A DNA stretch of 64,000 nucleotides from positions 943,893 to 1,007,892 of the forward strand of contig NZ_CP084028.1 of the NCBI RefSeq assembly GCF_020181595.1. The letters run 5' to 3'. The translations under genes were made by a program, and so were the position numbers. The DNA comes from [Mycobacterium] vasticus. Lineage in GTDB: Bacteria > Actinomycetota > Actinomycetes > Mycobacteriales > Mycobacteriaceae. Below, piece by piece: positions 23,919-32,624 of this stretch (its first letter is position 1; each line of letters opens with the position of its first letter). The notes under the pieces are model-generated. The model did no database searches, was not told where the DNA came from, and saw nothing but the letters and a program-made list of their open reading frames with translations.

Positions 23919-24036
23919 GTAAAGACGTAAAAGTCGCCGCGTCCAGCGTAAAGAAAGCGTCAACGATCTCCGCCGTGCCTGGCGACCGGGTCTAACTTCA
24001 GCTCAGACCCGGTCGGGTCCTGAGAACGGAGAACAC
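23919..24036 (+). promoter_or_regulatory. kdp control region: TAAAG repeats, -10 element and inverted repeat
   Basis: GTAAA words occur at 23919, 23927 and 23948, which makes this a plausible KdpE site. A -10-like TAACTT lies at 23993-23998. It is embedded in a perfect inverted repeat, GACCGGGTCT (23984-23993) and AGACCCGGTC (24005-24014), with an 11-nt loop. A ribosome-binding GGAG lies 5 bases before the first micro-ORF. The repeat could be an operator or a 5' hairpin, depending on where transcription starts. Confidence 0.55.
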
Positions 24037-24120
24037 GTGGCTGTAGTGGCCTACCTACTGTTGACGGCGGCCATCTTCGTCCTGCTCGGCGGGGCGCTGA
24101 GGTTGGTTGAGCGACTGTGA
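24037..24120 (+). CDS. 27-residue membrane micro-protein upstream of kdpF
   Basis: GTG 24037, preceded by GGAG at 5 bases, opens a 27-codon frame that encodes one hydrophobic helix (starting MAVVAYLLLTAAIFVLLG) and ends in RLVERL. Its TGA overlaps the GTG of kdpF (GTGA), so it is translationally coupled to the transporter. From memory, tiny single-helix ORFs of this shape also precede kdpF in other bacteria, but I know of no assigned role. It may be a second accessory peptide of the Kdp complex. Confidence 0.65.
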   Translation: MAVVAYLLLTAAIFVLLGGALRLVERL

Positions 24121-24206
24121 ACCCTGCCAATGTTGTCGGTCTGATGCTGGCCCTTGCGGCGGTTGCGCTGCTGGTGGCCGCCCTGCTGTTCCCGGAACGG
24201 TTCTAG
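24117..24206 (+). CDS. kdpF: KdpF, small subunit of the K+-transporting ATPase
   Basis: The 29-residue peptide begins MNPANVVGLMLALAAVALL and ends ALLFPERF, the conserved KdpF ending. KdpF is a single-helix peptide that stabilises KdpFABC. The GTG start overlaps the stop of the preceding micro-ORF, and its TAG is immediately followed by the kdpA TTG. Confidence 0.9.
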   Translation: MNPANVVGLMLALAAVALLVAALLFPERF

Positions 24207-25876
24207 TTGAGCACGACAACGGCGGGCGTGCTGTTCCTGGCGTCACTGGTCGTGGCGCTGGTGGCAGTGCACGTACCGTTGGGCGACTACATGTATCGGG
24301 TCTACACCGGTGAAAAACATTCCCGCAGCGAACGATTCGTCTACCGGACGATCGGGGTCGACCCGGAATCCCAACAGACCTGGGCCGGCTATGCGCGCAG
24401 CGTGCTGGCGTTCTCCGCCGTCTGCGTGGTGTTCCTGTTCGTTCTGCAGCTCATCCAGGCAGTGCTTCCCCTGCATCTGAATGATCCGGCGACGTCGATG
24501 ACACCCGGGTTGGCGTGGAACACCGCGGTCAGCTTTGTCACCAACACCAACTGGCAGGCCTATGCCGGCGAGTCGACACAAGGGCATCTGGTGCAGATGG
24601 CCGGATTGGCGGTGCAGAACTTCGTCTCCGCCGCGGTCGGCATGGCAGTCGCCGTCGCATTCGTCCGCGGGTTCGTCGGCCGGCGCACCGCAGTGCTGGG
24701 CTCATTCTGGGTCGATCTGGTTCGCGGCACCCTGCGCATCCTGTTGCCGATCGCGGTCGTCGGCGCGGCCGTGCTGATTGCAGGCGGAGTAGTGCAGAAC
24801 TTTCACCTCAACGACCAGACGGTCACGACCCTGACCGGTGCACCGCAGACCATCCCAGGCGGTCCGGTGGCCAGTCAGGAGGCGATCAAGCTGCTCGGCA
24901 CCAACGGGGGCGGCTTCTACAACGCCAACTCCGCGCATCCGTTCGAGAACCCGACCGCGTGGACCAACTGGGTCGAGATCTTCCTGCTGTTGGTCATAGC
25001 CTTCTCGCTGCCCCGCACATTCGGCCGAATGGTGGGTAACACCAGGCAGGGCAATGCCATCGCCGCCGTCATGGCCCTGATCGCCCTCATCAGCGTCAGC
25101 CTGCTCGGCTGGTCGCAGCTGGCGCATCACGGCACCGTCCCGACCGCGGTGGGGCCGCGAGCGAAGGGATCGAGCAGCGAATCGGCGTGGCCGACTCGGC
25201 GGTGTTCGCCGCGGCGACCACGCTGACCTCCACCGGCGCAGTGGATTCCACCCACGACTCCTATACCAGCCTGGGCGGCCTGCTGACGATGGTCGACATG
25301 CAGCTCGGGGAGGTCGCCCCCGGGGGTGTCGGCTCGGGACTGTACGGCATATTGATCCTCGCCGTCATCACCGTGTTCGTCGCCGGGTTGATGGTCGGGC
25401 GTACCCCGGAATACCTGGGCAAGAAGATCAGTTCCCGCGAGATCAAGCTGGCGGCAAGCTATTTCCTGGTGACCCCGGTGGTGGTGCTGTGTGGAACGGC
25501 GATCGCGATCGCGTTGCCGGGCCCGCGCTCGGCGATGGCCAACACCGGACCGCACGGACTCTCCGAAGTGCTCTACGCGTTCACCTCGGCAGCCAACAAC
25601 AACGGTTCGGCGTTCGCCGGCCTGGCAGCCGACTCGACGTGGTACGAGACCGCGCTGGGGATCGCCATGCTCATCGGCAGGTTCCTGCCGATGATCTTGG
25701 TGCTTGCGCTGGCCGGGGCGCTCGCCGCGCAGGGTCAGACCCCGGGATCGGTTGGCACACTGCCCACCCACAAGCCCCAATTCGTCGGCATGGTCGTCGG
25801 GGTGACGCTCATCCTGGTCGCCCTCACCTTCCTGCCGGCACTGGCCTTGGGGCCACCCGCCGAAGGGCTGCACTGA
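24207..25876 (+). pseudogene. kdpA: kdpA with a single-base frameshift
   Basis: KdpA is the K+-selective, channel-like subunit of KdpFABC. The 5' part (TTG 24207 to about 25154) reads correctly, with [11 protein letters not shown] and [18 protein letters not shown] (filter segments). At the GGGG run 25151-25154 the frame is lost. Adding one G restores a continuous protein: TAVG, then [20 protein letters not shown], and onward to [10 protein letters not shown] at 25876, including [15 protein letters not shown] and [10 protein letters not shown]. The full product would be about 556 residues. This is a real mutation, an assembly error in a homopolymer or, less likely, a programmed -1 shift; the rest of the gene shows no decay. 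Confidence 0.85.
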
Positions 25877-25877
25877 A

Positions 25878-27956
25878 ATGCGCGCGGCCACAACTGTTGT
25901 GCTGGCAGCACTTCCCGCGGCGATGCGCAAGCTCGATCCCCGCACCCTGTGGCGCAACCCGGTCATGCTGATCGTCGAGATCGGCGCCGTGTGGTCCACG
26001 GTGCTGGCCGTCGGCGAGCCGACCTGGTTCGGCGCTCTGATCGTGTGCTGGTTGTGGCTGACCGTGGTCATCGCCAATCTGGCCGAGGCGGTCGCCGAAG
26101 GCCGCGGGAAGGCGCAGGCCGACGCGCTGCGAAAGTCCAAGTCCGACACCGTCGCACGTCGGCTACGCGGGTGGGCGCCCACTACCCCCGGCATCGAGGA
26201 GGCGGTCGCGGCACCCCAGCTGCAACGCGGCGACATCGTCGCCGTCGAGGCGGGTCAGATCATCCCCGGCGACGGCGACGTCGTGGAGGGCATCGCGGCG
26301 GTGGACGAATCGGCGATCACCGGCGAATCGGCGCCGGTGATCCGCGAATCCGGCGGCGACCGCTGCGCGGTCACCGGCGGGACTCTGGTGTTGTCGGACC
26401 GGATCGTGGTCCGCATCACCCAGAAGCCGGGGCAGAGCTTTGTCGACCGGATGATCGCCCTGGTCGAGGGCGCCAACCGGCAGAAGACCCCGAACGAGAT
26501 CGCGCTGAACATCCTGCTGGCCGCGCTGACCCTGATCTTCGTGGTGGCGGTCGCGACCCTGCAGCCGCTGGCGATCTACTCCAAGGCCAACAACCCGGGC
26601 GTCTCGGATACGGCGGCGCTCGACAGCAACGGTGTCACCGGCATCGTCATGGTCGCACTGCTGGTCTGTCTGATCCCCACCACAATCGGTGCGCTGCTGT
26701 CCGCCATCGGAATTGCCGGCATGGACCGGCTGGTGCAGCGCAATGTGCTCGCCATGTCCGGCCGGGCGGTCGAGGCCGCCGGCGACGTCAACACATTGCT
26801 GCTGGACAAGACCGGCACGATCACGCTGGGCAATCGGCAGGCATCGGATTTCCTTCCGATATCGGGGGTATCCGCCGCCGAGCTCGCCGACGCCGCGCAA
26901 CTGTCCAGCCTTGCCGACGAAACTCCCGAAGGCCGCTCGATCGTGGTCTACGCCAAGGAGGCCTACGGGCTGCGAACCCGGACACCTGGCGAGCTCACCG
27001 CAGCGTCCTGGGTCGAGTTCACCGCGGTGACCCGGATGTCCGGTGTCGACATCGGTGGCCGCCAATTGCGCAAGGGCGCAGCCAATTCCGTCAGGGACTG
27101 GGTGCGCGGTCAAGGCGGTGACATCCCCGCTGAGCTCGGCCGGATCGTCGACGGCATCAGCGCCGCCGGGGGAACACCGCTGGTGGTCGGCGAGGTGGTC
27201 GTCGGTGGACCCGCCCGGGTGCTCGGCGTCATTCACCTCAAGGATGTGGTCAAGCAGGGTATGCGCGAGCGGTTCGATGCGATGCGGCGCATGGGTATCC
27301 GGACCGTGATGATCACCGGCGACAATCCGTTGACCGCCAAGGCGATCGCCGATGAGGCCGGCGTTGACGACTTCCTCGCCGAAGCCACCCCCGAAGACAA
27401 GCTGATGCTGATCAAACGGGAGCAGCAGGGTGGGCGACTGGTCGCGATGACCGGCGACGGAACCAACGACGCCCCGGCGTTGGCGCAGGCCGACGTCGGC
27501 GTGGCGATGAACACCGGCACCAGCGCCGCCAAGGAGGCGGGCAACATGGTGGACCTGGACTCCGACCCCACCAAGCTCATCGAGATCGTGGAGATCGGCA
27601 AACAGCTGCTGATCACCCGAGGCGCCCTGACCACGTTCTCGATCGCCAACGACATCGCCAAATATTTCGCCATCATCCCAGCGCTTTTCGTAGCGATCTT
27701 CCCGGGCCTGGGTCTGCTCAACGTGATGAAGTTGTACAGCCCGCAGTCGGCGATCCTGTCGGCGGTGGTCTTCAACGCACTGGTCATCGCCGCGCTGATT
27801 CCGTTGGCGCTGCGCGGGGTTCGCTACGTTCCGGGCAGTGCTTCGGCGCTGCTCAGCCGAAACCTCGCCGTCTACGGTCTGGGTGGGATCGTGGCCCCGT
27901 TCGTCGGGATCAAGCTCATCGACCTGTTGGTCCGACTTCTGCCCGGGATGGCCTGA
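25878..27956 (+). CDS. kdpB: K+-transporting P-type ATPase catalytic subunit KdpB
   Basis: KdpB hydrolyses ATP to drive K+ uptake through KdpA. The 692-residue product is full length and intact: TGES in the actuator domain, phosphorylation motif [32 protein letters not shown], and membrane segments in the expected order. It starts one base after the kdpA stop and ends one base before kdpC. Its integrity contrasts with the broken kdpA. Confidence 0.96.
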   Translation: MRAATTVVLAALPAAMRKLDPRTLWRNPVMLIVEIGAVWSTVLAVGEPTWFGALIVCWLWLTVVIANLAEAVAEGRGKAQADALRKSKSDTVARRLRGWAPTTPGIEEAVAAPQLQRGDIVAVEAGQIIPGDGDVVEGIAAVDESAITGESAPVIRESGGDRCAVTGGTLVLSDRIVVRITQKPGQSFVDRMIALVEGANRQKTPNEIALNILLAALTLIFVVAVATLQPLAIYSKANNPGVSDTAALDSNGVTGIVMVALLVCLIPTTIGALLSAIGIAGMDRLVQRNVLAMSGRAVEAAGDVNTLLLDKTGTITLGNRQASDFLPISGVSAAELADAAQLSSLADETPEGRSIVVYAKEAYGLRTRTPGELTAASWVEFTAVTRMSGVDIGGRQLRKGAANSVRDWVRGQGGDIPAELGRIVDGISAAGGTPLVVGEVVVGGPARVLGVIHLKDVVKQGMRERFDAMRRMGIRTVMITGDNPLTAKAIADEAGVDDFLAEATPEDKLMLIKREQQGGRLVAMTGDGTNDAPALAQADVGVAMNTGTSAAKEAGNMVDLDSDPTKLIEIVEIGKQLLITRGALTTFSIANDIAKYFAIIPALFVAIFPGLGLLNVMKLYSPQSAILSAVVFNALVIAALIPLALRGVRYVPGSASALLSRNLAVYGLGGIVAPFVGIKLIDLLVRLLPGMA

Positions 27957-27957
27957 C

Positions 27958-28860
27958 ATGAGATCTGCGGGCTTGGTTCGCGGCCACTGGGCCGCGCTGC
28001 GTGCACTGCTGGTCTTGACCGTCGTGCTCGGTATCGGCTACCCGGTGTTCGTCTGGCTGGTGGCCCAGATCCCGGGTCTGCACGGCCGTGCCGAGGGGTC
28101 ACTGATCACCGACGCCGGGGGCCGACCCGTCGCAAGTGCACTGATCGGGCAGTCGTTCACCGACGCAGCCGGCCGACCGCTGCGGCAGTACTTTCAGGGC
28201 CGGCCGTCGAAGGCCGGTATCGGCTACGACGCCTTGGCCAGTGGAGCCAGCAATCTGGGCCCGGAGAGCATCGTCGACATGCCCGATCGGCCGAGCCTGC
28301 TCACCGGGGTCTGCGCCCGCAGCGTGGCCGTTGCGAAGACCGAGGGTCTTGACGCGGCGGCAGCGTCGCGGCCGTTCTGCACTCCCGGGGGGAGGGGCGC
28401 GGTGCTGGCCGTGTTCGGCCCGCGTGGCCCCGGTGGCACCGTCGCCCGCCCGACCCGCGTGGTCAGCGTCAACGAGCCGTGTACCACCGGCAGCGAGCCG
28501 TTTGTGTCCGGATATCACGGTGTCCGGGTGGAATGCGCCCGGCTCGGTGAGAACTACTCGGCCGGCCAGATCGTCGCGATCCGCGGGGTGGCGGCCGAGC
28601 ATCCCGTGGTGCCCGCCGATGCCGTCACCGCCAGCGGCAGCGGCCTGGACCCCGATATCTCACCGGCCTACGCCGAACTTCAGGTCGACCGGGTCGCCAA
28701 GGCGCGCGGCATGCCAGCCGAGCAGGTCCGCGCCATGGTCCGTGCTCACCAGAGCGGACGACTGCTCGGATACCTCGGTGAGTCCCGCGTCAACGTGGTT
28801 GCGGTGAATCTGGAACTGGACCACGAGCATCCTGTCCCCGGGTGCTGTTCCGGTGGATGA
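27958..28860 (+). CDS. kdpC: K+-transporting ATPase subunit KdpC (long form)
   Basis: KdpC has one N-terminal membrane helix (about residues 15-36) and an external domain that stabilises KdpB. The typical pieces are present: GSLI, IGQSF, YFQGRPS, SGASNLGP, VPADAVTASGSGLDPDISPAYA, and NVVAVNLEL at the end. At 300 residues it is about 100 longer than classical KdpC, owing to an insert between NLGPES and IRGVAAEHP that carries several Cys (VCARS, PFCTP, EPCTT, VECAR). Long inserts of this kind are known in actinobacterial KdpC. It overlaps kdpD by 8 bases. Confidence 0.93.
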   Translation: MRSAGLVRGHWAALRALLVLTVVLGIGYPVFVWLVAQIPGLHGRAEGSLITDAGGRPVASALIGQSFTDAAGRPLRQYFQGRPSKAGIGYDALASGASNLGPESIVDMPDRPSLLTGVCARSVAVAKTEGLDAAAASRPFCTPGGRGAVLAVFGPRGPGGTVARPTRVVSVNEPCTTGSEPFVSGYHGVRVECARLGENYSAGQIVAIRGVAAEHPVVPADAVTASGSGLDPDISPAYAELQVDRVAKARGMPAEQVRAMVRAHQSGRLLGYLGESRVNVVAVNLELDHEHPVPGCCSGG

Positions 28861-31405
28861 TCTTCGGGTGAGTGCCTATGACTCCGACCGCAGACGCGGG
28901 GAGTTGCGCATCTATCTGGGTGCGGCCCCCGGTGTCGGCAAGACGTTCGCGATGCTCGGTGAGGCCCATCGACGGTTGGAACGTGGCACCGACCTGGTGG
29001 CCGCTGTGGTCGAGACGCACGGTCGGACAAAGACAGCGGAGCTGCTCGAGGGTATCGAGGTCGTCCCGCCCTGCCTGATCGACTATCGGGGAAGGCGTTT
29101 CCCCGAACTCGACGTTGCAGCGGTGCTGGCGCGACGACCGCAGGTCGTGCTCGTCGACGAACTGGCCCACACCAATACGCCGGGCAGCGCGAACCCCAAA
29201 CGGTGGCAGGACGTCGAGGAGCTGCTCGCCGCGGGGATCACGGTGATCTCTACGGTCAACGTGCAACATTTGGAGAGCCTCAACGACGTCGTCACGGAGA
29301 TCACCGGGGTCGAGCAGCAGGAGACGGTGCCGGATTCGTTTGTTCGTCAGGCGTCGCAGATTGAACTCGTCGACATCGCTCCAGAGGCGCTTCGCCGAAG
29401 ACTCGCCCACGGCAACGTCTATGCACCGGAGAAGGTCGACGCGGCGTTGTCCAACTATTTCCGCAGCGGAAACCTCACCGCACTAAGGGAATTGGCACTG
29501 CTGTGGGTGGCCGACCAGGTGGACGCAGCACTGGCGAAGTACCGCGCAGACGAGAAGATCACCGCCACCTGGGAAGCCCGCGAGCGGGTGGTGGTGGCCG
29601 TCACCGGCGGCCCGGAATCGGAGACGCTGGTACGGCGGGCCTCGCGGATCGCCTCGAAGTCCAGCGCCGAGTTGCTGGCGCTTCATGTGCTGGCCGGCGA
29701 CGGACATTCGGCCGTGCCCACTGCGCGGATGGGAAAGATTCGTGAGCTGGCGGCCAGTCTCGGTGCCTCACTGCACGTCGTCGTCGGCGACGACGTGCCG
29801 ACGGCGCTGTTGGACTTCGCCCGGGAAGTCAACGCCACCCAGTTGGTGATCGGGACGTCGCGGCGGTCCCGCTGGGCGCGCTTGTTCGACGAGGGCATCG
29901 GCGCAGTGGTGGTGCGGCGGTCCGGCAAGATCGATGTACACATCGTGACTCATGAAGAGTCCAAGCAAGGTTTCCGATTCGCACCGATTTCACCGCGGCA
30001 GCGGCGGGTGCTGCCGTGGCTGGCGGCGGTGCTCGTGCCGTCCGCGGTCTGCGCGATCACCGCGACATGGCTGGATCCGGTGCTGCGCCTCGGTGGCGAG
30101 AGTGCGCTGTTCTTCGTCAGCGTGCTGGCGGTGGCCCTGCTCGGCGGCGTTGCCCCAGCAATACTTTCGGCGCTGATATCCGGTCTGCTGCTCAACTACT
30201 ACCTGATCGATCCCCGGCACAGTTTCACCATCGCCGAGACCGATTCGGCGGTCACCGAGGTCGTGCTGCTGTTGGTTGCGGTCGCGGTGTCGGTGCTCGT
30301 GGATCGCGCCGCCGAACGCGCCAGGGAGGCCGGCCGTGCCTCCCAGGAGGCGGAGTTGCTGGCTCTGTTCGCCGGGTCGGTGTTGCGGGGTGCCGACCTT
30401 GAGACGTTGCTGGAACGCGTCCGGGAGACCTATGCGCTGCAGGCGGTGAGCATCCTGCGGATACCCACGCTCGACGGCCGGCCGGCCGGCCCGACGGTGA
30501 TTGCCGCCGCGGGCAATGACCCGGGTATGACTGTCGACTCCGCGGACACCGCCATCGACGTCGGCGACGACGAATTCTGGATGCTGATCGGGGGCAGACA
30601 GCTGGCGGCGCGCGATCGACGCGTGCTGTCCGCGGTGGCCAAGCAGGCGGCCGGATTGGTCAGGCAACGTGAGTTGACCGACGAGGCGAGTCGATCCGAG
30701 GCCGTCATGCGAGCCGATGAGCTGCGCCGCTCTCTGCTTTCAGCGGTCAGCCATGATCTGCGTACACCGCTGGCCGGCGCCAAGGCCGCGGTGTCGAGTC
30801 TGCGTGCCGAAGACGTCGGGTTCTCCCCGGAGGACACCCGCGAACTCCTTGCCACCGTGGAGGAGTCGATCGACCAACTCACCGCTCTGGTCGGCAACCT
30901 CCTCGACTCATCCCGGTTGGCCACCGGAGTGGTACACCCCGAGTTGGGCCACGTGTACCTGGAGGAAGCCGTGGAACGGGCCCTGGCCAGCATCGGCCGG
31001 GGCGCTACCGGCTTCTTCCGTTCGGGTATCGACCGGGTCGGAGTCGATGTCGGTGACTCGGTGGTGCTGGCCGACGCCGGATTGCTGGAACGCGTGCTGG
31101 CCAATCTCCTGGACAACGCGTTGCGCTATGCCCCCGATGGTCCGATCCGGGTCAGTGCGTGTCAGGTCGGTGATCGGGTTCTGATCAATGTCGCCGATCA
31201 GGGGTGCGGCCTACCGCCGGGAGGGGAGCGCCTGTTCGAGCCTTTCCAGCGGATCGGCGATCAGAACAACACCACCGGTATAGGTCTGGGCCTGTCGGTC
31301 GCGCGGGGGTTCGTCGAGTCGATGGGCGGAACGATCTCGGCCACCGAGACTCCGGGCGGCGGCCTCACCATGGTGGTGGATCTGGCCGCGCCCCCGGCGA
31401 CGTGA
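28853..31405 (+). CDS. kdpD: Sensor histidine kinase KdpD (first copy, end of kdpFABC operon)
   Basis: The 850-residue kinase has the KdpD N-terminal domain with a Walker-type GAAPGVGKTF, a Usp-like domain (about residues 245-365), a membrane block with four helices (about 385-490), a GAF-like part, the phospho-acceptor SAVSHDLRTPLAGAK near residue 635 and an intact ATPase domain (NLLDNALRYAP, GIGLGLSVARGF). It senses K+ limitation or osmotic stress and would phosphorylate KdpE. No response regulator follows it; kdpE is on the opposite strand beside the second copy. The overlap with kdpC indicates co-translation. Confidence 0.95.
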   Translation: MDDLRVSAYDSDRRRGELRIYLGAAPGVGKTFAMLGEAHRRLERGTDLVAAVVETHGRTKTAELLEGIEVVPPCLIDYRGRRFPELDVAAVLARRPQVVLVDELAHTNTPGSANPKRWQDVEELLAAGITVISTVNVQHLESLNDVVTEITGVEQQETVPDSFVRQASQIELVDIAPEALRRRLAHGNVYAPEKVDAALSNYFRSGNLTALRELALLWVADQVDAALAKYRADEKITATWEARERVVVAVTGGPESETLVRRASRIASKSSAELLALHVLAGDGHSAVPTARMGKIRELAASLGASLHVVVGDDVPTALLDFAREVNATQLVIGTSRRSRWARLFDEGIGAVVVRRSGKIDVHIVTHEESKQGFRFAPISPRQRRVLPWLAAVLVPSAVCAITATWLDPVLRLGGESALFFVSVLAVALLGGVAPAILSALISGLLLNYYLIDPRHSFTIAETDSAVTEVVLLLVAVAVSVLVDRAAERAREAGRASQEAELLALFAGSVLRGADLETLLERVRETYALQAVSILRIPTLDGRPAGPTVIAAAGNDPGMTVDSADTAIDVGDDEFWMLIGGRQLAARDRRVLSAVAKQAAGLVRQRELTDEASRSEAVMRADELRRSLLSAVSHDLRTPLAGAKAAVSSLRAEDVGFSPEDTRELLATVEESIDQLTALVGNLLDSSRLATGVVHPELGHVYLEEAVERALASIGRGATGFFRSGIDRVGVDVGDSVVLADAGLLERVLANLLDNALRYAPDGPIRVSACQVGDRVLINVADQGCGLPPGGERLFEPFQRIGDQNNTTGIGLGLSVARGFVESMGGTISATETPGGGLTMVVDLAAPPAT

Positions 31406-31406
31406 C

Positions 31407-31871
31407 TCAAGCGGGATGCCGGCTCTTCCAGACGACCTTGTCGACGCCAGCGGCGTCGCGGTAGACGACGCTGTCCGGCGCGGTGCCGTTCTTGACGTCG
31501 AAGTACAGTCGTCCGCTGGTCTCGCTGCCCGCGGCGATCGGCCCGTTGGGCAGGCCGTCGACCTCATTGCCCTTCATCACCGCGAACGTTGAACTGTTGA
31601 CGGCACGCGCATTGAAGTTGGCGATGTTTGGAGTGGGCGAACCGCTTACTGCCTCGGCGGTCACATCCGAGTACCAGATGCCGTCGTTGTGCCCGCTGGG
31701 TTGCAGGTCCGAGACGGTGTAGTCGATGGCCCCACCGGGGCTCTGAATCTCTTGGGTTTGCCCGAATCCGACCACCTGTGGGTCCGCAGAGGCGGGCGCC
31801 ACCGCCAGCATTCCGGCCGTCGTGAGGCCGGCTCCGACTACTGCCGTCTTCTTCGCAATCTGAGAGAACAT
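31407..31871 (-). CDS. Secreted MPT63-like immunogenic protein (DUF1942)
   Basis: The 154-residue protein has a signal peptide (MFSQIAKKTAVVGAG...APASA) and a beta-sandwich domain with the MPT63 pattern: GFGQTQEIQSPGGAIDYTV, GIWYSDVTAEAVSG, NARAVNSSTF and GRLYFDV. MPT63 of M. tuberculosis is a secreted antigen of unknown function. ATG 31871 has AAGGAG upstream; the longer frame to 31928 is unlikely. It lies convergently one base after kdpD and in the same direction as kdpED. Confidence 0.85.
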   Translation of the reverse strand: MFSQIAKKTAVVGAGLTTAGMLAVAPASADPQVVGFGQTQEIQSPGGAIDYTVSDLQPSGHNDGIWYSDVTAEAVSGSPTPNIANFNARAVNSSTFAVMKGNEVDGLPNGPIAAGSETSGRLYFDVKNGTAPDSVVYRDAAGVDKVVWKSRHPA

Positions 31872-31940
31872 CACAGTAAAGCTCCTTCCGCTAGGTCCCT
31901 CAGGCATATCCGCGCCGGCGGATTTCAAAACCTCAAAGAT

Positions 31941-32624
31941 TCACACTTCGAATCGGTAGCCCATCCCGGCCTCGGTGAGCAGGTGTTTGGGGTTCGAGGG
32001 ATCGTTTTCGAGTTTGCGGCGCAACTGCGCCAGATAGACCCGAAGGTATTGGGTTTCCTTTGCGTATGCCGGGCCCCATACCTGCGTGAGCAACTCGTCG
32101 CGGCCGACCAGCTTCCCCCGGTTTCGGACCAGCATCTCCAACATGCCCCACTCGGTGGGAGTCAGGTGGACTTCACCGCCGTCCTTGGTGACCTTCTTGG
32201 CCGCCAGATCCACGGTGAACGAAGCGGTTTCCACTATTGGCTGGTCGATTTCCGCGGTTGCGGCGTTGCGTCGTGCGGCGGCGCGCAACCGTGCCAGGAA
32301 CTCGTCCATGCCGAACGGCTTGGTCACATAGTCGTCGGCACCGGCGTCGAGCGCCTCCACCTTGTCGGCCGAGTCGGTGCGGGCGGACAGCACGATCACC
32401 GGGACCGTCAGCCAGCCGCGCAGCCCGGCCAGCACCTCGATGCCGGAGATGTCGGGCAGCCCCAGATCGAGGATCACCACATCGGGACGCTGCTCGGCAG
32501 CGGCGCGCAGGGCGCCGGCTCCGGTCGCCGCGGTGACGACTTCGTAGCCGCGCACCGAGAGGTTGATCTTCAGCGCGCGCAGGATCTGCGGCTCGTCGTC
32601 GACTACCAGGACTCGTGTGCTCAT
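31941..32624 (-). CDS. kdpE: Response regulator KdpE
   Basis: This 227-residue OmpR-family regulator has a receiver domain with the acidic pocket DDE and phospho-acceptor in VILDLGLPD, conserved Thr/Ser (VLSAR) and Lys (YVTKPFG), and a winged-helix C-terminal domain (LTPTEWGMLEMLVRN, YLRVYLAQLRRKLE). It should activate kdpFABC in response to KdpD. Its ATG overlaps the kdpD stop (ATGA). It is the only kdpE in the window, so it may serve both kinases. Confidence 0.95.
   Translation of the reverse strand: MSTRVLVVDDEPQILRALKINLSVRGYEVVTAATGAGALRAAAEQRPDVVILDLGLPDISGIEVLAGLRGWLTVPVIVLSARTDSADKVEALDAGADDYVTKPFGMDEFLARLRAAARRNAATAEIDQPIVETASFTVDLAAKKVTKDGGEVHLTPTEWGMLEMLVRNRGKLVGRDELLTQVWGPAYAKETQYLRVYLAQLRRKLENDPSNPKHLLTEAGMGYRFEV

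Noticed and set aside
24207..25876. Programmed -1 frameshifting in kdpA
   Set aside because: The GGGG run could allow slippage, but there is no convincing heptamer or stimulatory structure and KdpA is normally one frame; a mutation or sequence error is simpler.
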